This document shows, in pieces, positions 37,330-47,314 of a DNA stretch of 64,000 bases. Both the position numbers and the translations under genes were made by a program. Source of the DNA: Drosophila persimilis (lineage: Eukaryota; Arthropoda; Insecta; Diptera; Drosophilidae); the NCBI RefSeq assembly GCF_003286085.1, contig NW_020825326.1, forward strand, positions 1,860,001 to 1,924,000, written 5' to 3'. Under the pieces are notes generated by a model. The model worked only from the letters and a program-made list of their open reading frames with translations, was not told the origin of the DNA and did no database searches. How positions within the stretch are numbered: the first letter of the stretch is position 1; every line of letters starts with the position of its first letter.

Positions 37330-37666
37330 GTCGAAGTGATTCCATAAATCACTAAATTAGATTTAGTAAATATACGTTTAAGCGACATTTTAAAAGTTTT
37401 TTTTTCCTTTAAATTTTCTTGCCAGAGGTCGCCACAACAAAATGTAAAAAATTGTTGCCATACCAGCTCAAAAATAGCGAACAAAACGAAAGATTCAAAG
37501 CAAAAAGAGCTGCCATACCAGCTCAAGCATAGAGAACATGAGGAATAAAAACGAACGATGAACAAAAAAGAACGATGAACGAAAAAGAACGAATAAGATG
37601 AACTTATTCAGTTCGTACCATGAATAGTTCTTTTTTGTTCGTTCGTTCATGAACGACCCAACACTA

Positions 37667-38515
37667 GCGCCAGCAAAAGGGTCGCGCAGTGAGACCATAC
37701 CACAGCCGCAGACGGACACACTACAAACCGATCATGCACAATGTGACCGTAACGCAAAAGCCAACGGGCACACTCCCAGATGAGCCTATAGAACGCGTTA
37801 GGATTACTTTCCCAAGCAAGAGGAGCAACAGCTGACTTTACTAAATATATGCAACGTCGATGAAGAAAATCTGGGCAGTCCATCGGGACTCGCCGCAGGC
37901 AGGCCAACTCGGAAAGCCATGTTTCGCAGTGGTCCTTGTCCCAAACGTAGAATCTCTACCTTTTAATTCGGTATGCTAAATAAATGCTCTCCTTTTTTTC
38001 CACCTTCGGAACCTACTTAAGCCTCCCAATTCGCCCGCCCTCACACCTCAAAAAACCTATACGGTCGAAACATGGTGGAAACTCATTTAAAAAATTGATC
38101 GAATTTGCTTGAAAGCTTTTGGGGTCGCTGATTACGAACTTGATGTCAGTTTTCTTCTTTCGAGATGTATCTAGTTCTTTTCTCTTGTGAAGCCGAGGTA
38201 CAGCTTTTCAGTCTGTCCAGGGCGCGGTCTTCCCGCATAGCAAAATTTCTGTGTGAGGACCTAAGGGGGAGGTCGTCTGCGGCGAAAACGCGCGCGCATA
38301 GGGGGACGAAAAATATACCGCGCGCCCGAAACGCGCGTTGGGGCCACGAATGATGATAGCGGGGTTTAAGAAAGGAAAATGGAAGGTGCGGGAGAGAGGA
38401 GCCCAGCTTGGTGGATGCCGCATGATCCAGGACTCACATCCACTTCGCTGTGTCCCCAGGAAAAAGGAAGGAGAGGGGCGGGTTGGTCGTCGTTGCTTCT
38501 CATTTTTCCTTTCCG
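37667..38515. other. GC-richer segment captured between two hAT ends
   Basis: About 850 bp between the inner hAT terminus (37,666) and the second set of subterminal repeats (38,516). It is GC-richer than its surroundings and includes a CGCGCGC-rich patch near 38,285-38,335. On the minus strand an open frame of at least 86 codons (37,907-37,650) reads LACLRRVPMDCPDFLHRRC, then WECARWLLRYGHIVHD, with the preceding WDKDHCETWLSE in the same frame. I recognise no family. It carries no transposon motif I know, so a captured host or other foreign fragment is the simplest reading. Confidence 0.55.
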
Positions 38516-38902
38516 ATGAACCAAAAAGAACGATGAACGAATAAGATGAACTTATTCATTTTCGTTCACTTCCATGAATAGTTCTTTTTTGTTCGTTCGT
38601 TCATGAACGACCCAACACTACTATGCATTGGTTTTCGTTAGTGTATTCTTAATAAAATAGTTAACAAAAGAAAATGAAAAAGAAACAAAAACATAAATAA
38701 TTCATAAAAACAAAAACAGCGAATATCGTGTGTCTATCATTTCTTTGCAAAATGAAAACAGTAATTTAAAAAAAATTATATCTTTAAACGATTCAGCTCT
38801 ATTTGGCTAATATTTTGTATGCCCTCCATTAGCATCCACTCCTCGTTTATGCAAAGAATCAAATTATTTTTTGAGGTAGGGCGTCGTTTCCTACCCTTTT
38901 CT

Positions 38903-39283
38903 TTACCAAGGCCCACAAATTCTCAATAGGATTAAGATCCGGACTCTGGGGGGCGTGTCAGTCACTTTGTTGCAATTATAAAACAACCAAGTGCGGCAAA
39001 GGAAAGATTTATGCATTGGATCATTGTCCTGGTACAGCTTGTATGTAGACAGGTCTGCCGGTAGAGGTCTGCAATCTTGCCTATTTTCCTTATCCGCACG
39101 TTTAATAATATTATAAACTGTTCTCAGCTTTATATTGAACATCTTGGCCAACTCTTTCGCTGTCTTCGCTTTACCATACTCAAAATATACCAAGTGTATC
39201 AAATTATCGTCTGTTCGTTTACCGTGCATTGCCAAAACTTCAAATAACACAATAAACTGTACTGAACCCAAGAAAATTAGCAA
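38903..39283 (-). pseudogene. F2 transposase, internally deleted
   Basis: Minus strand: HGKRTDDNLIHLVYF, a helix-turn-helix KTAKELAKMFNIKLRTVYN, then KENR and, after a 1-bp loss, a jump to YQDNDPMHKSFLCRTW. The block with the first catalytic aspartate is deleted. The right-arm copy lacks the 1-bp loss but is likewise deleted. Confidence 0.85.
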
Positions 39284-39649
39284 ACGAATGACTGCAAAGA
39301 AGACTTAAGAAAAGCACGCGTCTGGTCGTTTTTGATTTTGATGTCCCGTTTGTTTTTCTTTCGTCTTCTTTCAATCAGTGTTTACATATTGCAAAGAATT
39401 AATTCCTTTGACGTTTTTCTTGGAATTTCGCCCTTTTTTTCGTCATACCTACAGCTTAAACACATTTTGATAACAGTTACTCATATTTTCCATGTTTAAG
39501 TCAAACTTATGTGCCTTTTTACATTTTTCAAACAATTAATAGACATACTGTAAATCAGTGGTTACAAAAACATTGCGCAAATAGCAAAATATTAGTTAAT
39601 CCATCCGTCATTAGAAAATAAAAGATTGTGTGTTGCGGATTAGGTGTGT

Positions 39650-41091
39650 GCCTGACAAAAAACCTTCTTTGGCATTTGAGAAAAAACTTAAAACTATCAA
39701 AAAGGCCACTTTTCTAAGCACAAAAATTATTCGGACACATTTAAGTTTATACGAAAAAAACTTATTTTCCCCAATTTTTTTGCTGTCAATATTTGGTGGT
39801 GCCGCCCTTAGCTTCAAAAGCAGCTTGTAGACGTCGGGACATACTTCTTACCAAATTATTGGTTTCATTGGGATTAAGTTTCTCCCATTCCGTCATCAGA
39901 TCCGTTTTAAGGGTTTCCTTGGAGGAAATTTTATGCTTCCTAATTTTTTTTCCAGCAAATGCCAAACATGATCTATGGGGCTCAGATCTGGTGACTGCGG
40001 CGGCGTTTTTAACTGCTTGCAATAATACAACAGCCATTCTTGTACCAAATACGATGCATTTTTTGCGTCGTTGTCTTGTTGAAACAAGAAATCCTTCGCA
40101 TCAAGACCCAATTTTTCGCCACTCGGCCTTAAATTGTCCCTCAAAATATTAATGTAGCTGTGTTTGTTCATCTTGGCCTCAATAAACAGCATTTGCTCAG
40201 GACCAACTGCTGCTATAAACCTCCAAACCACCGCCATGCTTCACTGTTGGGATGAGGTTTTTTCTTTCATGGCTTCATTCTCCATTCTCCTCATAGCTAA
40301 ATATAACATTCTCCCAAAAAGAATCTGGTTTCTTTAAATGAAGTTTCGCGAACTCCAGTCTTTTTTTTTGTTCACATCGGAAATGAATGGTTTTCGGCGA
40401 GCAACTCTGCCATGTAATCCAGCCCTATGTAGGCAGTTACGAACAGTTTGAGCAGAAACTTTTTTTTTGTTGCTTTCTTCAATGGATTGGCAAAGTGCTG
40501 TTCTCGAAATTCGTGGATTTTTTTGAACTTTCGACACGACTTCTAGCTCTTCCCGAGGTGTTAAAATTTTGGGTCTTCCAGCGAACTTGTGATTTGCAGC
40601 CAAATCTGCTGTGTTTATGTAATTTTTAATTACGCTGTGTACAGTATGCGTTTTGCCAATAAGTCTTCCGATTGCACGATCACTGAGATTTTCTAAACAC
40701 AATTTTAAACCAAACAACCAAAACCAAAAACTAACGTCAAAACTAAGAAAATACATATCGCAAAGTAAGATAAGCTGTACGCAAAAAGAAACACCGATTG
40801 CCGTTGCATTTTCTAAGAAGAAAAAAAGCATAGCCGAAAATGTCTCCGAATAATTGTTGTACGTAAATTGTTGTGGCTTTTTTGATACTTTTAAGTTTTT
40901 TTCATATGCCAAAGAAGGTTTTTTTGTTTTTATGTTTAAAATTAGTATTAGGAACATGAATTTAAAATTAGTATTAGGAACATGAATCTTCATAATGAAA
41001 TACAAATTTTTTGTTAAATTTAAATACTTTTCAAGCTATTTATAAAGAAAGTTGAAATGTACGGGTGTCCGAATAAATGTTGTGCTGACTG
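39650..41091 (-). mobile_element. Tc1-type element E, 3' end truncated
   Basis: The 5' end is at 41,091 (reverse strand CAGTCAGCACAACATTTATT, preceded by TA). The transposase on the minus strand starts within 41,005-40,334. It has a helix-turn-helix LSDRAIGRLIGKTHTVHSV, the motif GRPKILTPREE, and NCLHRAGLHGRVARRKPF. After frameshifts the rest is at 40,237-39,786 with FQQDNDAKNASYLVQEW and PPQSPDLSPIDHVWHLL. The third catalytic position is Asp (IDHVW) where Tc1 members have Glu (IENLW). The block with the first catalytic aspartate is damaged. The expected 3' terminus is missing near 39,650. Confidence 0.8.
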
Positions 41092-41096
41092 TATGA

Positions 41097-41760
41097 TATA
41101 CAGAGCGAACGCTATGTATTTGCTGCTGCTTCTTCCGATCCAACCGAGGCGCAAGTGGGTTGGCAATCGAAGAGAGGTGGGGAGGCTGTGCGGGCTCATT
41201 AGATGGTTCGAGCGATAAAAGTTTATCCATACGCTCAATGCATTGTACGCTCTATCGTAATATCGTACATGCGCGAGGCCGCGCCGAGTAAAGACAGCTG
41301 CAAGAATTTTGTGCTTCTTCATTCGCATGGCGTCTTTGAGTATTTGATAGTTCTCTCTTAAAAGCTGCTCATTGACGTAGACAACAGCTTCCGAGTCGAA
41401 ACTAAAGAACTGTAAACTCAGTTGTCACTTGCTCTTGCGGCGGTAAACCATTCTCTTTGAGGAGATAATCTTCTCGTGGACGTTTTCCATTTCTACAATT
41501 ATAAGGGACCGGCATTGAAGTGTTGTGCTTGTCTGGCCCTGAATACGTCACGGATTGTTAGTGGTGGGGTTAGATGAAGATTGAAGCAGAGCTTGTTGAA
41601 AAGAGCTCTTACATTTTCTCCCTCCACAGAGGGAACGCTGTGGATTCGTAGCTCACACGCGATTGGTCTGCTCTTGGTTGCTCTTTGAGCATCTCCAGCA
41701 ATTGAGGCGAGAGAGGGTCGGAGAGGCCCTCATTTCGGCACCAACAAAAATAGCACTAAT
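41097..41760 (-). pseudogene. LINE ORF1-like fragment, FP-type C-terminal domain
   Basis: On the minus strand the frame includes VVYVNEQLLRENYQILKDAM and KILAAVFTRRGLAHVRY. This resembles the C-terminal FP-type domain of insect LINE ORF1 proteins (VYVNE.L...N..L...A...K.....V..RRG...VR). Upstream pieces near 41,600-41,500 (NVRALFNKLCFNLHLT, DVFRARQAQH) are in another frame. An in-frame stop and frameshifts kill it. The start of element E directly abuts its 3' side. Confidence 0.5.
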
Positions 41761-41837
41761 TTACAAAAAAAAAAAAAAAAAAACTAAAATACAAAGAAAA
41801 TGTCCAAATTTTGTATTGAAATTGTTTTTAAAGATTA

Positions 41838-42470
41838 ATATTTAGTTATAGCCCGCATAAGGCAGCATTACTGTTTCGAGTATTTCGATATAGATATGCT
41901 GATCCATTATGGTCTTTATCCAATATATTGGACCCAGTCCATAGTAGGAAAAGCATGCCCATACCATGATGTATGTCCCTCCATGTTTCATGGTTTTACA
42001 CGTGAACATGGGGTGCTATTCAGTATTTGGTGGTCTTCGTACTTACAACCGAGACCTTTTTTCTCCAAACAAAACAATTTTACTTTCATCGGGCCACAGT
42101 ATGTTCCTCCATTATTCCTTTGGCCACTTCAGGTGTTTTTTTGCATACATCATTCGTTTTGCCACATGCTTCCCCGACAAAAGTGGAACTTTTCGTGGAC
42201 TATAAACAATTTATTATCTTTCAAGTAAGCTCTTGCTGTACTAATAATTACCGATATTCTGAGATCTTTTTTAAACTCTGTGGCCGGCTTAAAAGGGCCC
42301 TTCCTGCTCTATCAATAATGGGGACATTGCGCCCTTTCTTTCGCGTTTTTCGGGCTTCAAACGATATTTCAAGGCATTGCTGATAATTTTATTTGAGCTA
42401 ACAGCCAGTCGCCCTACCTGAGCATAGTTATGGCCTTTTAAAATTAGCTTGTCGATCATTTTGATTTTTC
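41838..42470 (-). mobile_element. Tc1-type transposase fragment G
   Basis: On the minus strand, frames give MIDKLILKGHNYAQVGRLAV near 42,459-42,400, LWPDESKIVLFGEKRS with the first catalytic aspartate near 42,095, and TMKHGGTYIMVWACFSYYGL down to about 41,880. The second and third catalytic blocks are absent. The element stops near a long poly-A (41,762-41,781) on one side and at a DINE-1 on the other. Confidence 0.75.
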
Positions 42471-42762
42471 TACCCGATACTCAAAATGAGTATTGGGGTA
42501 TATTCGATTTGTGGTGAAAATGGATGTGTGTAACGTACAAAAGGAATCGTTTCCGACCCCATAAAGTATATATATTCTTGATCAGCATCAATAGCCGAGT
42601 CGATTGAGCCCTGTCTCCTTTCTGTCTCTCTCGCACGCACTCTTTGTCGTGTCGCTTAATATTAGCGGCGTCTGCCGGAGGAGAGCCATACTGACTAAGT
42701 ATCGGGTATAAATGTAGAGTTGCGGTCTCCGCAGCAACTCACATCGTTCCCCCTCGTTTTTT
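42471..42762 (-). mobile_element. DINE-1, short form
   Basis: Reverse-orientation copy of the short DINE-1 at 29,386-29,678, with the same internal deletion junction. Its terminal CCCGATACTCAAAATGAG joins directly to fragment G. Confidence 0.85.
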
Positions 42763-42789
42763 GTTCTTTTTGTTTTCTTGCTGGACTGC

Positions 42790-43126
42790 TCACCGCAGAT
42801 TAAAACAATTTAATTAGGTTATATGGACTTACATTATATTTCTCTATTCTTTTTTATTTCCGAATTTCAAAATTTCAAAAATGTAGCTCTCATGTGCTTA
42901 AATACGCAAGAAATTCTTATAAAATATTTTAAAATTTATAAATAACATTAGTGCTCTTATTATTTTGACCAGAGCAAAAATGCCCACCTTCCTAGGTGTA
43001 TGTAAGTATGTAAAATGTAAGTATAGAATTTAATAAAGACCGTTAATTTAATTGTTTATTTAAATATTTGGCAGTACTGTAACCTTTCAAAAAAGAGTTA
43101 TGTCATAAAAAATTAGCACGATACCT
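42790..43126 (-). mobile_element. End of a Tc1-type element, family C
   Basis: It contains CTCTTATTATTTTGACCAG and flanking blocks (CTCTCATGTGCTTAAATA; CAGTACTGTAACCTTTC) that match the 5' part of element C at 59,436-59,700 in reverse. The opposite end of this copy, TACTTATTATTTTGACCAG, is at 45,720-45,738. Element B therefore inserted inside a family C copy. Confidence 0.6.
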
Positions 43127-43302
43127 ACAGCCAGTCACAAAATTATTTGTCTCTTGGTATCCTCTATATTCAAGCTCGATTTTGGTGGTAATTTCACAAC
43201 GAATTTTAATCGTTTTTCCATAGGATGGGGTAAATTAAATATGTATATAACAGAATTTAACATGATTTTAAATAATCTTAATCTTCATGTGTTTTTTATA
43301 TA

Positions 43303-44412
43303 AAAACGAGGGGGAACGTTGTGAGTTGCTGCGGACACCGCAACTCTACGGTTATACCCGATACTAAGTCAGTATGGCTCTCCTCCGACAGACGCCGCTT
43401 ATATTAAACGACACGACAAAGAGTGCGTGCGAGAGAGACAGAAAATCAGTCTGAGCGTGACGTCGGGCGCTGCGTAGCCACTGCAAATTGATTTGTTCCT
43501 TTTGGCTAAAAAAATGGTCTGATCTGATCCAGATTCAGCAATCTAATAGATATGGTCATTATCTATGATTCTGCGTTTTTAGTTTTCTCAAATCTGCAAT
43601 ATTGTGGATGCAACAGATTTTCGTCCTTTGTGGGGGCGGATGGGGGTGGGGCGAAATTCTGAGATAAACGTTTTATAGTGACATTTTAAAGGAGTGTGTG
43701 CACCAAATTTGGTTACTCTAGCCTTAATAGTCTCTGAGATTTGTGGTTGCCTCAGATTTTCGTCCTTTGCGGGGGCGGAAGGGGGTGTGGCGAAATTTGG
43801 ACAGGAAACGGTCAAGGTCCGATATCACAGGAGTGTGGATACCAAATTTGGTTGCTCTGGCTTTTATAGGTTCTGAGATCCTTGAACTCATATTTTGCAA
43901 TTGGCAAAACCGACCATGAAACCTGTGTGTTAGAGTGAGACAGAGCGAGAAAGAGTGAAATTGTTTTCGTGATTCTGGCTGTAATAATTATACGATCTGG
44001 TTCAGATTTTGCACTCTAGAAGATATAGTCATCTTCTACGATTCTGCGTTTTTAGTTTTCTCGTATCGTCGAAATTGTGGATGCCACAGATTTTCGCCCT
44101 TTGTGGGGGCGGAAGTGGGCGGGGCAAAGTTTTGAAATATTTTTGGAGCAGTGACATATCACAGAAGTCTGGATCCAAAACATCGTTGCTCTAGCTCTTA
44201 TAGTCTTTGAGCATTAGGCGCTGAAGGGGACGGACAGACGGACAGACGGACGGACGGACAGACCGACAGGGCTCAATCGACTCGGCTATTGATGCTGATC
44301 AAGAATATATATACTTTATAGGGTCGGAAACGATTCCTTCTGGACGTTACACACATCCACTTTTACCACAAATCTAATATACCCCAATACTCATTTTGAG
44401 TATCGGGTATAA
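43303..44412 (+). mobile_element. DINE-1, 1.1-kb form
   Basis: Same 5' and 3' ends as the short copies, with a middle made of internal repeats. The block CAGATTTTCGTCCTTTGTGG with GGGGCGG occurs three times (near 43,615, 43,755 and 44,090), and GATTCTGCGTTTTTAGTTTT occurs twice. It ends CGGACAGACGGACGGACGG, GAGTATCGGGTATAAC. Non-coding, non-autonomous. Confidence 0.9.
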
Positions 44413-44789
44413 CAAAAAAATCAAACCAATTTGATACCACAAAACAATTTGTCTCTTCAGAAAAATAGTCCTTTTTTAGTATTTTTTAAGGGCAATCGCA
44501 TTTTTTTGGCGCTTGGGATTAATTAGGACATGGCGAATCCATTTTGGGAAAAACCCCATTTAAATTCATGCCCAAAAATTGATCTGTCTTATTAAAAAGC
44601 CAAAAGGGTCAGAATTGAACGATTCGCAAAAAAAAAAATCATCTTGCACCTGCACAATGAGGCCAAATCTAATAAATTCCTTGGAAAACCTGCAGACCTT
44701 ACGGCAGACCAAAAATATTGACAGACAGAGAAGAGCGAAAAACTCTGGAAGAGAATAGGAAAAATCCACATCTATCGACTCCAAAAATA

Positions 44790-45548
44790 AATAGTGCCTT
44801 GTCATCATCACGTTTCTAAAGAAAGCGTCCGCAGGGTCCTTAGAAGCAATGATTTCCATGGAAGATGTCCTAGAAAAAAACCATTGCTGTCTGCTGTAAA
44901 TGTGTCGAAGCGTCTAAACTTCGCTAAAACGCACGAAACCAAAGACTTTTTATACTGGGAACTGGGAACGTCATATTTAGTGATGAAAGTAAATTTAACA
45001 TATTTGGTTCTCTCGGCGAGGGAAAAGTCTGGCGTAAGCCTTGTGAAGCGCTGAATCTAAAAAACACCAAACCAACGGTTAAGCATGGCGGAGGATCTGT
45101 GCTAGTTTGGGGATGCATGTCGGCTCATGGCGTTGGCAACTTAATATTTATTGATGGAATAATGAATGCACAGATGTATTCAAATATCCTGAAGGAAAAT
45201 GTGTCCTCCAGTGCTGCTAAAATGGGTATTCCAAAAGAGGATTTCGTTTTCCAGCAAGATAACGACCCAAAACATACTGCCTGGAATGTAAAAATGTGGT
45301 TGTTGTACAATGTAACACAGCTTCATACTCCGCCACAAAGTCCAGCTGTGAACCCCATTGAAAATTTGTGGGCCCACCTGAAGCTGAAAGTCCAGGAGCA
45401 TAATAATTCTTCTAAAAAGGAACTCAAGAAGGTGTTGCTAGAGGAATGGTCCCAGATTTCGGAGGAGAGATGCCGCAAGCTGGTGGAATCGATGCCAAAA
45501 CGTTCGAAAGCCATAAAAGATTATAACGGCTTCCCTACTAAGCACTAG
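44790..45548 (+). pseudogene. Element B transposase, N-terminal half frameshifted
   Basis: The C-terminal half is open from 45,099: LVWGCMSAHGVGNLIFIDGI, FVFQQDNDPKHTAWNVKMW (second catalytic Asp), TPPQSPAVNPIENLWAHLK (third, Glu) and LVESMPKRSKAIKD to a stop at 45,548. The N-terminal half (44,794-45,054) carries RRVLRSNDFHGRCPRKKPLL and the region of the first Asp in shifted frames. The right-arm copy differs at a few residues (MSARG for MSAHG, QEHKN for QEHNN, KDNNG for KDYNG). Confidence 0.85.
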
Positions 45549-45751
45549 GAATAGTAAGTGATTAAGATTTAAATAAAATTATGTTAAATTCTGTTAGATA
45601 ACTATTTAATTTACCACATCCTATGGAAAAACGATTAAATTCGTTGTAAAATAACCACCAAAAACGAGCTTGAATATAGAGGATACCTAGAGATGAATAT
45701 TTTTGTGACTGGCTGTATGTACTTATTATTTTGACCAGTAGTGTATACATA

Positions 45752-46952
45752 CAGCACCAATTTTTCGATATTTCGGGTTTTCGCAATGAAAATCAAAAAA
45801 GTTGGTATGCCATTATTCGAGGTCTTCCCAAAAAACAATTGAAATTATAATTCTTTTTACAAAAATAAAAACAAAAAAATAACAAATTCATGGGAAAAGA
45901 GTCTACATACAGCCCTATGCTTTTGTATTATAGTTTCAAATTCATCTTAATATAAATACTTATTATATTTTTAATATTTGGTTGGTCCACCATTGGCATC
46001 TATTACAGCCTGTAGTCGGCGGGCCATCGATGCCACCAACATTTTCGGTTGTTGTGGGTGGAACTTCGGCCCAAGCTCGAATAAGGGCGGTTTTAAGACT
46101 TTCCCGACAGCTGATGTTATACTTTCGTACCAATCTTTTCAAAATGTCCCAAAGATGTTCGATTGGGTTAAGATCTGGCGATTGGGGTGGGGAACGAAGC
46201 TGTCTTGGGGCATAATACAGCATGGTTGCTGTACAACATGTGCGGTGTGCTTTGGATCATTGTCCTGCTGGAAGATCCAACTGCTTCACAGGCTCAATGT
46301 ATCCACCGATGGTTGCAAATTATCTTTCAAAATCTTCTTGTACTGGAAGCGATCCATATTCCCTTCCACAAACACCAAGATACCGGCTCCAGACGACGCC
46401 ATAGCTCCCCAAACCATTACACTACCGCCTCCATGCTTAACGGTTGGTACCGTGTTAATAGGGTCAAGAGCGGTGTTTACCTTTCTCCAAACTTTGGCAC
46501 GGCCATCACTTCCGAAAATGTAGAACTTACTTTCGTCAGTAAATAAAACGCTTTTCCAAAAGTTTGAATCCTTATTTAAGTGCGCTTTGGCGAATTTCAG
46601 GCGCAAAATACAATTCTTCTCAGAAATCAATGGTTTCTTCCGTGGAACTCGGCTTTTGAAACCATCCTTGTGCAAAAAATTGGCAATTGTTTTTGTGTAC
46701 ACAATGACTCCTGAACACTTGTCGATGTGTTCCGCCAATTTTGGTGCACTTATCTTCGGGTTTTTATTGACTTCCTTGAGGATGCTTCTCTCGTAGACTT
46801 TTTTCCGTGAACATTTTATGTTCTGTCCTAGTAACTTTAGTATACATAATTTTCTTTCTAAAATAATGATAACTGTAAGTGTTCTAAATAATGGCAAACC
46901 AAGTTTTTTAATTTTCATTGCGAAAACCCGAAATATTGAAAAATTGATGCTG
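45752..46952 (-). mobile_element. Tc1-type element A, near full length
   Basis: A 1,201-bp element with terminal inverted repeats of at least 70 bp (CAGCACCAATTTTTCGATAT at 45,752; its relative inverted to end at 46,952), flanked by TA. The minus-strand transposase has the helix-turn-helix end and LAEHIDKCSGVIVYTKT, VPRKKPLISEKNC, and the first catalytic Asp in VLFTDESKFYIFGSDGRAKV. VKHGGGSVMVWGAMASSGAG runs to 46,286. The second Asp block (FQQDNDPKHTA) is in another frame near 46,265, and PQSPDLNPIEHLWDIL (third, Glu) is at 46,190-46,120. Two frame changes around 46,200-46,300 kill it. It is the best preserved Tc1 here and the only one with all three catalytic blocks recognisable apart from C. 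Confidence 0.9.
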
Positions 46953-46954
46953 TA

Positions 46955-47261
46955 TGTTGCCTTTTTTCCTTGACTGTACATTAGTGTTGCGCCTTTTATT
47001 TGTATGGGCGAAAAAAATGTCAGAATCCAAGGTCTCTCTCTCTTGTTCTCTATCTTTTTCGGTCTAGCATGCGGTGATCACCGCGATCATCTGCAACGGG
47101 ACCCTTTGCATATCTGCTTTGTGGTTTCGTTCGCTTGCGCGCGGCACAGTGGGCAGAACATCATTTTTCAGTTGGCGAAACTACACTGAAGCAGGAATGC
47201 TTGGACTGCCAATTGCACAAATAAAACGAGCTGAAACGTTGTGTCGACATACATATGTATG
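46955..47261. other. Unrecognised spacer stretch
   Basis: About 300 bp with no arm counterpart and no motif I recognise. It includes a CGCGCGGC patch near 47,140 and an ACATACATATGTATGTAC run just before element D. Confidence 0.5.
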
Positions 47262-47314
47262 TACAGTCAGCACAACATTTATTCGGACACTCGTCTATGT
47301 CAACTTTCTTTATA

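Larger units (their letters stand above)
35297..38620 (-). mobile_element. hAT element hAT-1 with duplicated 3' terminus
   Basis: It starts TAGTGTTGGGT (35,297) and ends ACCCAACACTA (38,620). The flanks CTATACAA (35,289-35,296) and CTATGCAT (38,621-38,628) match at 6 of 8 bases, as expected for an aged 8-bp hAT target duplication. A second complete terminus, GAACGACCCAACACTA, ends at 37,666. Subterminal TTCGTTC/GAACGA repeats fill 35,335-35,545, 37,540-37,665 and 38,516-38,610. The unit therefore reads end, transposase, end, unrelated 850-bp segment, end, and the outermost ends were used for the insertion. Confidence 0.85.
35187..39551 (-). mobile_element. Tc1-type element F2, interrupted by hAT-1
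   Basis: The two ends match the family F element of the spacer (47,315-48,098). The left end carries GTGTATTAATTGTTTGCAAA and AACATAATTATTTATTAGAA; the right end is the inverted form finishing TAATAGACATACTGTA at 39,551. Removing hAT-1 (35,297-38,620) joins CCTATACAA to the downstream GGTTTTCGTTAGTGTATTC just as in the spacer copy CCTATACAATGGTTTTC. This shows directly that hAT-1 inserted into an older F copy. Confidence 0.85.
31665..45580 (+). repeat. Left arm of giant palindrome
   Basis: Sequence from here to about 45,580 reappears as its reverse complement from about 48,590 to 64,000. Corresponding positions add to 95,665 (31,665 to about 34,640), 94,134 (about 34,710-36,470), 94,157 (about 36,760-37,565), 94,174 (about 37,640-38,900), 94,173 (about 39,000-41,760) and 94,167 (about 41,780-45,580). 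The outer limit cannot be seen because the right arm runs off the window; the left arm may start left of 31,665. Arm-to-arm differences are scattered substitutions, small indels (24 bp near 36,735, 17 bp near 37,590, 1 bp near 36,485 and near 39,075, a poly-A length change near 41,765) and one 1.5-kb insertion in the right arm. Confidence 0.95.
43128..45715 (+). mobile_element. Tc1-type element B with a DINE-1 inside
   Basis: The terminal inverted repeats start CAGCCAGTCACAAA (43,128) and end TTTGTGACTGGCTG (45,715), each flanked by TA. The repeats extend for about 170 bp. Without the DINE-1 (43,303-44,412) the element is about 1.5 kb, a normal Tc1 length. The palindrome inner junction cuts through its 3' repeat at about 45,580. 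Confidence 0.85.

Noticed and set aside
41896..42383. Plus-strand frames of 110-118 codons
   Set aside because: Shadows of the Tc1-type fragment G, whose motifs read on the minus strand; the right-arm mirror shows the same.
43588..43815. 75-codon frame with proline/lysine repeats
   Set aside because: It is the internal repeat of the 1.1-kb DINE-1, which is non-coding.
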